Positions 22,701 to 34,700 of a stretch of 64,000 bases of DNA are shown here, one piece after another. The notes below the pieces were generated by a model that saw only the letters and a program-made list of their open reading frames with translations, was not told the DNA's origin and made no database searches. Location of the stretch: NCBI GenBank assembly GCA_021292165.1, contig CM037879.1, forward strand, positions 247,981,438 through 248,045,437, given 5' to 3'. A program made the translations under genes and the position numbers. This DNA is from Shinisaurus crocodilurus (lineage: Eukaryota; Chordata; Lepidosauria; Squamata; Shinisauridae). Within the stretch, counting starts at the first letter, position 1; every line of letters begins with the position of its first letter.

Positions 22701-25700
22701 CAAGTTTAGGCAGAAAAAAGGCCTACAGCTCCCAGCATCCCCCATCCAGCATAGCTTGCATAGGATTGCATCCGTAGCATCTTAAAGAATTTGTTGGTGT
22801 CCTTTGAATCTTCTTCTGTAAATAGCCATGTTCGTAAGAGTACATTTATTTGCTGCCGAATTTAATTTTTAGTTGCAAATGCTGGTTTGTGACACTGCTC
22901 TTTCTCTCATTGGCAGCAGCCCAATCCAGAATTTCCCCAGGATCACATAACAAAGTAAGGGCCTAACTACACATTACGTTAATTGCATGGATTGCAGACA
23001 CAGCAGGGTTTGCTTTGAATTAATCCTTGGTGCAGGGGCATGATTTCCTTGGGGAATACAGGGCACAGGGAGGGATGGTTGAGCCGTTCCCTCCTCAGCC
23101 ACAATCCCAATTAAAATTTCCCCCAACTGCAGTTATCAATTTCAAAAAAAAGTATCTGTGTGTGCGGGGGGAATTTTCCTCAGGATCATGGCTGGGCGGT
23201 AAAGGTAAACTTTCCTTCTTTCCACGCTGAAGACCCAATGCCAAGGATTAAATTGTTTTAAATTCCCCTGATGGCACCAGAATTTAATGGGCCGTCAGCA
23301 GCATGAACCTTTGGCTCCCCACCTGGTGCTGCCCCTGCCGCCGTCAGAGCCACCGCGTGGTGCAGCTGCGTGCTGCCGTTGCTGCCAGTCACTCTCTTCT
23401 TCCCTCACTCCTCCCGGCAGACATGTTTTCTCATGCCATGTTAGGCAGACGAGCTGCTTATGGGAGCCAGTCTGGTGCTCTGCTTGGCTCCCATGGCAGC
23501 CAGACACCATGTTAATTCCCCGAAATGCAATGCCTGACAGAAGTGTTGGACTCAGGGCATGGTCCGAAGGCACATGAGGCAGCCACCATGCTGAAGCTAA
23601 GCAGGTCTTGGTCTTGTCATTGCTTGGAGGGGAGACCACCTGGGAACCACAGGTAGCCACCTTGAGCTCCATCCGTGATGGAAGAAAGGCGGGATATAAA
23701 TTGAATAAATAACTTTAAAAAAAAAAAAGTGTTGGGCTGGGCATTGCATACTACTATCGAGAATCTAACACAGTGGCCACCCACCATAGAAACCGAGTGG
23801 AGCACCATAATAAGTGCTGCTGCTGGGTAAAATGTCGCAAGGGTCTGCAGGGAGAATGGGTTGAGGTGAATGACTGGTGGTGGCCGCGAGCAGCAGTGTC
23901 ATGCCATGGCCCTGATAGGGGCGCCACCAGCAGAGTAGGTGCCCAGAGGGGTTGGTGATGGGTTCTTCTGAGTCATGAGGCCCTCAGTAGGTGCCTGACC
24001 ATGTTGACCCTACATGGCTGCAAACCGCACAATTAACATACCATGTAGTTAGGCCCTTACTGTGTCACATATATTGGTAATATTTTCCACGCCAGCAAAT
24101 ATCCACCAGAAGACAGAGAGTGGGAGGAGCCAGAATTGGTTTGTCTTTCAAGGGATTTTCTGCTGCTGCCAGAAGCTAAGGAAATCCTGTAGTTCTATGC
24201 CTCCCTTCCTAAAGTACATTATCCTTCCCACTAAGGGGGAGATTACAAAGCTGTATGGATTTCTTAGCTTCTGGCAGGAGCAGAAAACCCTTCTTTAGGG
24301 AAACTTTCAATTTGTTTGTCAGCAGATTTTTTTAGTATTTAATATTTTTAAATGTCTCAGCTTGCTTCCCTGGTTGAATTAAATCATGTTTTAATAAAAA
24401 GAACTTGATAAAACTACCAAAAAAGGCTTTCTACACAATATTGTCTAATTCTACTTTAAAATTGTTCATGTGTTCTTTAGGAAGAAATACGCCCTCAGTT
24501 TGAAGCCAAGTACTCCAAGAAAGAGAGAATGAATCCTATATCTGGAAAGCCGGAGCCTTATCAAGCATTTGCAGATAAATGCAGCAGAATTATTGTTTCT
24601 GCATCTGGAATATTTTTTATGGTTTGACAAATTTAATTCCTTTCAAGTTGCCTGAAAACTAGACTTTCTTATCTCTCTTGGCAAAATGTGGAGTTTATAG
24701 ATTGGTTTTGTAGTGGTATTAAACTGTTCCTGCTGTTTAAAATGGTTTTTGTCAGAGTCTGACATCTAAGTTCTAATAATAGCCACCATATAATGGTATT
24801 TAACATGTTGTTTCTGAAACACGTGTACTTGCTAGCAGGTTCTACAAATATAAATAAGATTAAGGACGGACTAACATATTCAGAAAAGGAAATGGTACAG
24901 TCCTTTTGGGATTATGCCATTTCAGTATACAGATAGGGGATTTAACATTTAAATGACTCGACCATGCAAGGCCAGCCTTCCCATGAAGCAGGGTGAGGCA
25001 CCCACACCTGGCAGCAGAGTGGGAGGAGCAGCAAACTGTGCCACTCTCACCCCCAGGAGGGCCTGCAGTTGCTGCCATGCTTCCTCCAGCAAGGGCTCTT
25101 TGGAGCAGCTCCCTGCCCTCTGTTTCCCTCACTGAGCACCCCCATTCTTTTGCTGCCATTGCATTGGCCCTGTGCAGAGCCACACGGCCAGAAGCAGCAG
25201 CTGTGGAGTGGAGCTCTCACAAGGCCCAGGTGAGCTGTCACAAGAGCCCTGCAGCCACTTCTTCTGACTGCGTGGCTCTCCATAGAGCTGGTGCAGTGGC
25301 GGCAGCAGGAAGGGGGCGTGATGCGACGGTGGCGCATGTTCTCACTGCCTCAGTCAGCAAGAGAGCTTGCGCTGGGGTGTTGCCAACACATTTTTTTAAA
25401 AAGAAAAAAGCACCCTGCCCAGGAAAAGCTAATAAGGGAAAGTGCTCTTGCCTAACCTTAGTGCATGTTACTGGTGACATTAATTCATGTCACAGCATGA
25501 TGTACAGTATTTGAAGCCCCCATGCATGCATGGCAAGACCTAGCAGCCATTTGAGGCTCAAATAGGATAGGCACTTGAAAATCCAGTCTGGAAATCCATT
25601 GTAATATTTGCACAAAAACCCAGCAGGACAAACTAGGTCTGCCTATTCTGTACTCAAAAGGTGCCTACTTGCACAATAAGTAGACCACTTGAGTGCCCAG

Positions 25701-28700
25701 ACATGCACTTGCACAGGGCATTCACATAGTGCAGGTAGGCAGGTTTTCCACCCTTGAATATACTCCTCTATGTGTATGCTGCTATATACATATGTTTAAA
25801 TAGTCTTCTTCAAGACTGTCAGTAAGACAAGCTTAATTTGAATTGTATTACTGAAGACGATTGGTGGCATGAAGATGACTGATAAACATTTTGCTAAAGC
25901 ATATTTTAAATCTAAAGAATTTTTAAAAATTGATCACAATTTTCTGAAATATTTTTACTTATCAGAATTAGGTTTAAATAATTGGAATCCATTTTGCAAA
26001 GGCACTTCAGCATCAAAAGAGCTTAAAACAAAGCATTTCCTCTCGTAGGGAAGTGGCTGTAATCATACTTGCAAGGATTAATGGGTTTTCTGAAGTTTAT
26101 AAGTAAAGTACCCACTAAAAGCTAGAGGGCTTCTTTCCTTGCTTTGCTTTGTCTTGCTTCTTCTGTCTACTAGGAAATGAAGCTTAGTGAACAACTGTGT
26201 CCTTGCTTTTGTTGATTCATCTCCCATATTGACAGTAATAACACTTTCCATTTAAGTAAGTGCTTCATCATCTGTAGGTCCCAAAGCACTCTGCAAACAT
26301 TATACTCTTGAGTCTTCCCAATGGTCTAGATTTTATTTATTTATTTAATACATTTTTATACCGCCCAATAGCCGAAGCTCTCTGGGCAGTTTACAACAGT
26401 TAAAATCATAAAATACAATATAAAATATAAAATTTAAAAACACAGATTAAAAACAAACAGCAGAGCTAGCAGCAGCAGTTACAATAACGGAATTAAAAAC
26501 AATTACAAGATTAAAATGATTAAAATGCCTGGGAGAACAGAAAGGTCTTCACCTGGCGCCGGAAAGAATACAAAGTAGGCGCCAGGCGAACCTCTTTGGG
26601 GAGCTCATTCCATAACTGGGGTGCCACAGCAGAAAAGGCCCTCCTCCTAGTAGCCACCTGCCTCACTTCCTTTGGCAGGGGCTCTCGGAGAAGGACCGCT
26701 GAAGAAGATCTTAGTGTCCGGGCAGGTACATATGGGAGGAGACGATCCTTCAGATACCCTGGCCCCAAGCCGTTTAGGGCTTTAAATGTTAGCACCAGCA
26801 CTTTGAATCGGGCCCAGAAACTGACTGGCAGCCAGTGCAGATGAGAAAGCACTGGCATAACATGTTCTCGTCGGCCAGTCCCGGTTAATAATCTTGCTGC
26901 CCTATTTTGGATCAGCTGAAGTTTCCGGACCGTTTTCAAAGGCAGCCCCACATATAACGCATTGCAGTAATCCAAATGAGAGGTTACCAGAGCATGGATA
27001 ACTGTAGCTAGGCTATCTCTGTCCAGATAAGGACGTAGTTGGTATATCAGCCTAAGCTGATAAAAGGTGCTCCGTGCCACCAAGTTGACCTGTGCCTCAA
27101 GTGACAGTTGGGGATCCAAGAGCACCCCCAAACTACGAACCTGATCCTTCAGGGGGAGTGCAACCCCATCCAGAACTGGTTGAATATCACTTAGCCGGGC
27201 AGACGAACCACCCACTAACAGTACCTCCGTCTTATCTGGATTGAGTCTCAGTTTATTAGCCCTCACCCAGTCCATTACTGTGTCCAGGCACTGATTCAGA
27301 ACAGCCACTGCCTCACCTGGATTAGATGAAAAAGAGAGATAGAGCTGGGTGTCATCTGCATATTGATGACACCTCAGCCCACACCTCCGGATAACCTCTC
27401 CCAGTGGTTTCATGTAGATGTTAAACAGCATAGGGGATAAAATAGAGCCCCGTGGCACCCCATAGCATAACTGCCAAGGGACAGAGCAGTAATCCCCCAG
27501 CACCACCTTCTGGAATCGGCCGCCCAAGTAGGATCGGAACCACTGGAGCGTAGTGCCTCCAACTCCCAACCCAGACAATCTATCCAGAAGGATACCATGG
27601 TCGATGGTATCGAAAGCCACTGAGAGGTCCAAGAGAATCAACAGGGTTGCACTCCCCCTGTCCCTCTCCCGGCACAGGTCATCCCACAGGGCGACCAAGG
27701 CAGTTTCCGTTCCAAAACCAGGCCTGAATCCAGATTGAAATGGATCTAGATAGTCCGTTTCATCCAAGAGTGCCTGGAGTTGACCAGCAACCACCTGCTC
27801 AAACACCTTGCCCAGGAATGGGATATTAGCTACCGGCCTGTAGTTATTAACATCATCCGGGTCCAGGTTAGGCTTTTTGAGGAGTGGCCTAATCACCGCC
27901 TCTTTCAAAGAGGCTGGCACCATTCCCTCTCTCAAGGAGGCGTTTACAACCTCCTGAACCCAGCCGGCTATCCCCTCCTTATTTGATGTAATAAACCATG
28001 ATGGGCAAGGGTCAAGCACACAGGTGGTAGACCGGACTTGGCCAAGCACCTTGTCCACATCCTCGGGCCTCAATAACTGAAATTCATCCAATAAAACCGG
28101 ACCAGACGGTGTTCTGGACACCTCTACTAAAGGAGCTGCACTAACTGTGGTGTCCAATTCATGACGAATTTGAGCGACTTTATCTTCAAAGTGCCATGCA
28201 AACTTGTCACAGCGTGCTACTGAGGGTTCTATCATTTCTCTTGCTGGCCCAGAGTGTAAAAGGCCACGGACCACTCGGAAAAGCGCCGCTGGACGACCTG
28301 AGAAGATGCAATGGTGGTGGAAAAGAATTCTCTCTTTGCCACCCTCACTGCCACAGAGTAGGCTCGATAATGAGCTCTAACCTGTGTTCGGTCAAATTCA
28401 GCACGAGTTCTCCTCCACCTGCGTTCCAGCCGTCTTCCCTCTTGCTTCATTGCCCTCAGCTCTGGTGTGTACCAGGGAGCTGGCTGGGCGCTGCCCAGAG
28501 GGAGAGGGCGCTTGGGCGTGATCGTGTCCACCGCCCGGGTCATCTCTGCATTCCACAGAGCAACCTGGGCTTCAACAGGACCGCCAGCCATACCAGCAGG
28601 AAAATCCCCCAGAGCCCTCTGGAATCCATCGGAATCCATTAACCTCTGGGGGCGGACCATTTTAATAGGCTCCCCACCCTTGCGGAGGGGAAACGCTGCT

Positions 28701-31700
28701 GAAAATCTAAACCTCAATAGGAAGTGATCTGACCATGACAGAGGGACAGATGTTAATTCCCCCACTTTCAGATCACCATCCTCCTGCCCAGTCGAGAAGA
28801 CCAGATCAAGTGTATGTCCTCTTACATGTGTTGGGCCGATGACATGTTGGGACAGCCTGTATTTATGACTGTGAGAGTCACTTAGTTGTCTAAGATTTCA
28901 TTTGGGATTTGAGTTCTTTTTGTATCATTGCACATCACTGTTAATTGACTTCTCAAAGAAGAAGGGGTCATCGTGGTGTCGTCATAAGAGGTTTGGTATG
29001 CTCATCATAAGGCCTCACTTCAGTGGAGCAGTTAAGCATATATCTAAAGCCACCTTAATCAGAAAAGCAATTAAGGGTGCAGTCCTATGCATATTTAGAC
29101 AGAAAAAAGTCCTAGAATTCCCAGCATTCCCCAGCCAGCACTGAGCCAGAGCCTACTTGAACCCTTCAGAGAAAAAGTGTGGAAACTATCAACACTCTGA
29201 TATGACTTCACAAAGCTGAGTAACTTGGTTGTGGGGAGAAGAAGAAATCTGCAGTTTTCTTTCAGTGCTAAAAAAATTAATAAAAAATAGTTCCATCTAA
29301 AGAAACACAGAAAGATTCCTTATTTTTGTAATGATACATTTCTTTAACATCCTGCTTTTACATGGGGCTCCCAGTGGCTACTTAGGGTGATATCGGATTA
29401 GCTTCAGCAACTCTGCAGCATCAAATATTTCCCGACTGTTTCTGTGCTCCAAAATATTGCATACATTGGTTTTACCATTAGGCAGAGTTGTCTAATTATG
29501 TAGTCTTGTGAATCCTATTATCAAATTTGTCTTCACACTCATTTGAACTGTTTCCAAGGAAAAAACAAACTTGTGTAGGAAAATAATTTGAACTCCAATA
29601 ATAAATCTGAGCAAGATTCATTATTAGAGTGCTCGCTCAGTTAAAGAAACCTTCCAGTGCAGTCCTGGGTGGGGTGGAAAGTGCTGGGTCATCCACCACT
29701 TCTGAAACCTTGCCAGTTTGTCCTGGCTGAGGCAGGAGTGGTGGTGGTGTGGACGATCCTTTTTTTATTCAGCATGATTATTTGTGGGGGGGTTTATCTC
29801 CCCCCCCATTGGTTCCAAGCTCCGGGCTGGCGTGGGAGGGGGCAATCCTGGAGCATCTCCAGCAAATGAAGGGGCTATTGTCAGCAGGAACATCTCCAGC
29901 ACTACCGTTAAACCTGCAGAGCTTTCTGTGGACATAGCGGGGGCATGCAGGGGGGTGCACACACTCCATCCCTGCCAGTGGACCGCCTCTGTCTGTCTCT
30001 CGAGGTGGTTAGGATTGCTCTGCCGATCAATTAATTATTAGAACTTTAATAGTTGATTACTTATTCTATTAAATCTGCATACACCGGCATATTTATAAAA
30101 TAATACTACTGGGGGGGGGGGGGAACCTGCTTTGTTTTTAGATGATGCATACACATATCACAGCAAGTACCATCTTGGAGCGGCATTTCCTCCTGTATGT
30201 GAGAGAAGTAGGAATGCCTCTTCAGAGATGATGCTGCCACCCAGTTTTTGTAAGTTCTGGTATTAAAATATTGTTTTTAAAATCTGCTGCCAGTTAATTG
30301 GGGTGACCTTTTTAGTGGATCAAAATGGTTTTAATTAATTACTATAACTGATTAATATAACTGATTATCTAATTAATTAATTAATGTTGCAGCCCTAATT
30401 ATTAAAGATTTTGCATTGTTCCTTCAAATGCATAGGTTTTAACAAGTATTTTGAAAATATGCAGAAAAGTGGAGTTCTTCTTGGCTAATGGAGCATTCAG
30501 CAAAGCTCAAAAGGTCTCGCGCAAAGAGGAGAGTTTTCCCCTGGCATCTCAAAGAAGCCAACATAGGTGCCTGGCAAAGTTCTTTGAGGAGAGCATTCAT
30601 AATGGGGGATGCTTTTGCCCAGAAAGCCCTCTGCTGATGTGGTGCTATTATGTGAAGATGAAATTGCATGGCTACATTTCATTGATTTTTGTAGAAATGA
30701 TGTTTGGGCACATGAACATTTTTCTGGTTATGACATTGGCAAGAAGAAGATATCCCATTAAGATGTGGAGCTACAAACACAGTGACTCTGAATTGTCCCA
30801 AGTTAAATGCCATCAGTGCCTCAATCCTCTTAAGAAAATCAATATATTTGTGGGTTGCCACTTGAATGTTTGCAATTTTTTAAGGAATTCATTATTACTG
30901 TATTGATTTTCAGTTGTACTTATCTGTCTTTTCCCCCACCCCAGATCTGTGTGGTGATTGCTGCTGTTTTTGGCATTGTTATTTACCGTGTCGTGACTGT
31001 CAGCACTTTTGCTACCTTTAAATGGGCTTTAATCAGGAATAACTCTCAGGTTGCAACTACTGGGACTGCAGTATGCATCAACTTTTGCATCATCATGCTA
31101 CTGAATGTTGTAAGTAGAGATCTTCATATCTGGGTACATTTCAGTCTAGGATTTTATTGTTTCTCATTGGTACTCAGGCTTCTCTAACAGGAAGTTAGTC
31201 CTCAGAACTATGTAGATTTTTCAGATATTTTTTAGACCAAAACCTAACTGTAATAGGGTTATCTATTTATTATTATTTATTTATTATATTTATACCCCAC
31301 CTTTTTTCCTGCAAGGAACCCAAGGCGGCTTACATAATCCTCCTCCTCCTCTCCATTTTATCCTCACAACAACCCTGTGAGGTAAGTTAGGCTGAGAGTC
31401 AGTGACTGGCCCAAAGTCACGCAGTGAGTTTCATGGCCGAGCGGGGACTAGAACCTGGATCTCCCGAGTCCCAGTCCAACACTCTAACCACTACGCCACA
31501 CTGGCATCTAGCTGTGGTCATTAAAACTAGGAGCAAGATTATTTTTTAAAAGTTTAATGAAATGAAAGTATACCCATTAAATATTTTATGTATATACCTA
31601 AAAACATAATGGCTTGGATCCTGAGACCTGCAAGTGGAAGGAAGTTAATGGAAGGGGCCTTTCCCATTCCCTCTTCACTCTGCACCTTCCTTCCTAGAAA

Positions 31701-34700
31701 GCTTCTCCAGAGGGTCGGGGATCTCCTGAGCAGGCTGATATTTCTGCCATATATTTTTGTTTGCAAATTCTACAGACTGCGATATGCAACCCATTTAACC
31801 CAGAGTACTTAGATTTCAGTTGATTTCATTTGAGGCAACATATTTTGTACATTTTTTTTAATGAATAACACATTTGAACATTTTTTCATGGTCAAACTCA
31901 GCTCTGACTTATACAAAAACCTTTAAACAGAAATGACCTTTCAGTTCAATAATAAATAATACAGCTACTATGAGAGGCAGGAGTTAAGGAGCAATGAAGA
32001 GATTAATGCGCAAGAGGATACAATTAGTGGTTATGTATTCTTGTGTGCATTTGTCTTGACATGATTAGATGACATTCAAGCAAACATCTCCAAGACAACC
32101 ACAGAGCCTCAATTGAAATTGTCTCTGTCTTTAGAATAACAAGACCCATTTAGACAGCAATCCCACACACACTTCCCATGGAATAAGCCCCATTGGAAAT
32201 AATGGGGCTTATTTCAGAGTAAACACACATATGATTGCACTGCACATGACAGTATTGACTTCTGTATATATTTCTAGTATACTGGAGACTCAAACTGAAA
32301 ATTTTAGAATGAGTAGTGACAAAATTCAGTAGTAGATCAACAGGTACAAGCATTTTAAATGCTCAGCTAGCATTTGAGAGATCCAGGAGGAATCCCTCAA
32401 AACAGAATTTGCCGATATATGCCCCAATTCAGCCAGGGGCCATACAAGTGTAGAATTCAGTTTCTACGAACATAAGCTAGATGGCGAATGGCAACAGCAA
32501 ATGAGTGTTTCACATGCACTTCCCCTTCTTGACCCATCAGTTGTGGCTGCATGTAAGTAGCCCTTAAAAAAAAAGAAAAAAAGAAATCTCACCTTAGTAG
32601 GGCTGGACTGAATTTATAAGCACCATTTCTCAGCTATTTCACACACTTTGAAATTAGCGGCTTTCTTTTGGCTATATTTTGGGGGTGAGGTGAAATTCTT
32701 TTGTGGGGAATTGGAGTAGCTGCCATTTTGTTTTTCCCAGAAAGCTCTGCCCTTAGGTGCTTTTTGAATTTTTGGAAATTCAAAATGGCTGCCACTATTT
32801 AAAAATAGCTGCTTCCTTCGCTACTCACTGATGACCACCTTTATAGTGGACAGCAGCTGAGCATCTACAGAAAAATACATACTTTTATAGAGTGGGCAGA
32901 TCGTTCCTCCAGTATCTCATTTTGTTTGAGAGGCGCAGTATTAAATACCACTCCAAAGAAGGAGCAGTGATTGAAGCAGGCTTGTTAAAAATAGAAAATC
33001 ACAGTGTGCCATTCCATTCAACCCTATTTTAAAACCTGAACTACTAGAGAAAATGTTCATCACTTTTGGATTTTTTAAAAAATAAGACTGTCTTGCAACC
33101 CTCCGCGCCCCAAAGATGTTTTATTCAAAAGCAGGCTCAGAGGTTTAAAAGGCATCCCATGGTGTCTTTTGTTTGTGGGCAAGAGGGATCAGAATTTATT
33201 AACGGTGTGAACCTAAACATCGGAAATAAGCCCTGTTGAGTTTAATTAGACTTATTTCCAAGTAGGCATGCTGAAGACACAGTGAAAGGATTTAGATTTA
33301 GAGAAACAAAGTTGGAATAAGAATGTATGAGAAATTTGTTTTCAGTTCATTTTTTAATCCAGATTTATCCAGTTCGCACCTTCTCAATCGAACACTGACT
33401 CGGACGCATTCTGCGGTTGAAGTCTGTAGATTTCTGTGCTTGCAGTGTGATTTGCAGACCCAAATAAATGTGCATGCATGCGTACATTTGAAAAATGTGC
33501 ATGGAAAAATGAATACTTTTGAGAAGTAAGCTTTAATCAATGAGCGAATGATGCATACATTTCAAAGATGCACACAATTGATGCATACACTTGGAAAAAC
33601 ACGCACAGATTTTCATTTGAAAAGAAAAAAACAATGCTTCCAATCTGATATGAACTTGAGTCAAAACAAGCTACAGGATGGAATTCAGAGAACTTTGGCG
33701 AGCTCTTGTTTTGCTGATTTGTATATCCCTAGCTTGGAAAGGCCATTTCACAAAATCATTTCTCTTTGAGTTACTGGGTTAACTTCAAAACTTTTGGTCA
33801 AATCACTGTTTCTCCCCAGCCTAAGACTATAGAGCTGGATTCGATTCTTCCCGCTTCTCAACCAAGCAACTGACTGGTGGAAGTTTAGCTTTTTAAGCAT
33901 CTATTTTCTTATTTATTTAGCTTTATTTTCTTATTTAATACATAAATTTAAACTTTGCCTTTCAGGGCAAACCCCCTTCCCAAAGCAGTTCTGCATTGGT
34001 TCTGTTGGTTCAGAAATATTTATCCAGCAGGTTGTACAAGACATTTTAAATAATTTAATCCCGCTCCCAAGGTCAGTTTTTAATAAGAAAAAGTAAGTTT
34101 CTACCTCTAATGTGATAATAATCACAGCTGTGGTGGAGGAGGAAAGAATGATGGCTGTAGGCAGGTATCACTATGTTCTGTTCAGAAATCTAGCATATAT
34201 TATTAAATAAATGATATTTAAAAGGATCGTATTTTAGATGCTGTTTTTCATTTGTTGCAGTTGTATGAAAAGGTTGCTCTTTTTCTGACAAATTTAGGTA
34301 AGTGGTAATAAATATGAAACAACATCTTTAATGACATTAATCCATACATCACCTTCATTTACTGCATGAGTGAATCTAGTGTTTAAAAACGTGCTATATT
34401 TAGAATATATATATATATATATATAGTGTAAGTACTGTGTCGTCATCATCAGGCGATCACTCGTGACCGAGTAAGATTGTCTTCCAGGATAAAAATTTAC
34501 AAAAAAGAAATTTTAAAAGGAGGAAATTCTAAAGAAAAATTGTGTAGACTCTAGCGATGGGTCCGTAAGTGACTGTGGAGGCCAATTCTAGATCCACACA
34601 GCTTCCCACAGTGAGGACACAGGTTACCAGATGGAAGATGGTCCTGTAAAGGATTCATTTGACGTGCTTTTCGCTTAGTACTGTGTAAGTTCTCCTTTTA

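Larger units (their letters stand above)
21556..24480 (+). other. ANO4 intron, 2.9 kb
   Basis: Holds a half MITE B (22686-22773), the TIR element at 22955-24060 with its nested 5S SINE, and a small foldback (24148-24297). Tracts at 21900-22290 resemble element D. The rest is unrecognised. Confidence 0.8.
24622..30944 (+). other. ANO4 intron, 6.3 kb
   Basis: Dominated by the minus-strand L2-type LINE (26330-28895). It also has a GC-rich, repeat-like block (24950-25400), a half MITE B (29074-29138), a G12 tract at 30111-30122, and an hAT-like end GTTGCAGCCCT near 30387. No coding exon is seen. Confidence 0.8.

Noticed and set aside
24993..25514. 173-codon ORF (+)
   Set aside because: GC-rich, overlapped by minus-strand ORFs of similar length, no conserved motif, no splice logic with ANO4.
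30855..31187. 110-codon ORF (+) taken as one gene
   Set aside because: Only 30945-31109 is coding (ANO4 exon 9); the rest is intron read-through on each side.
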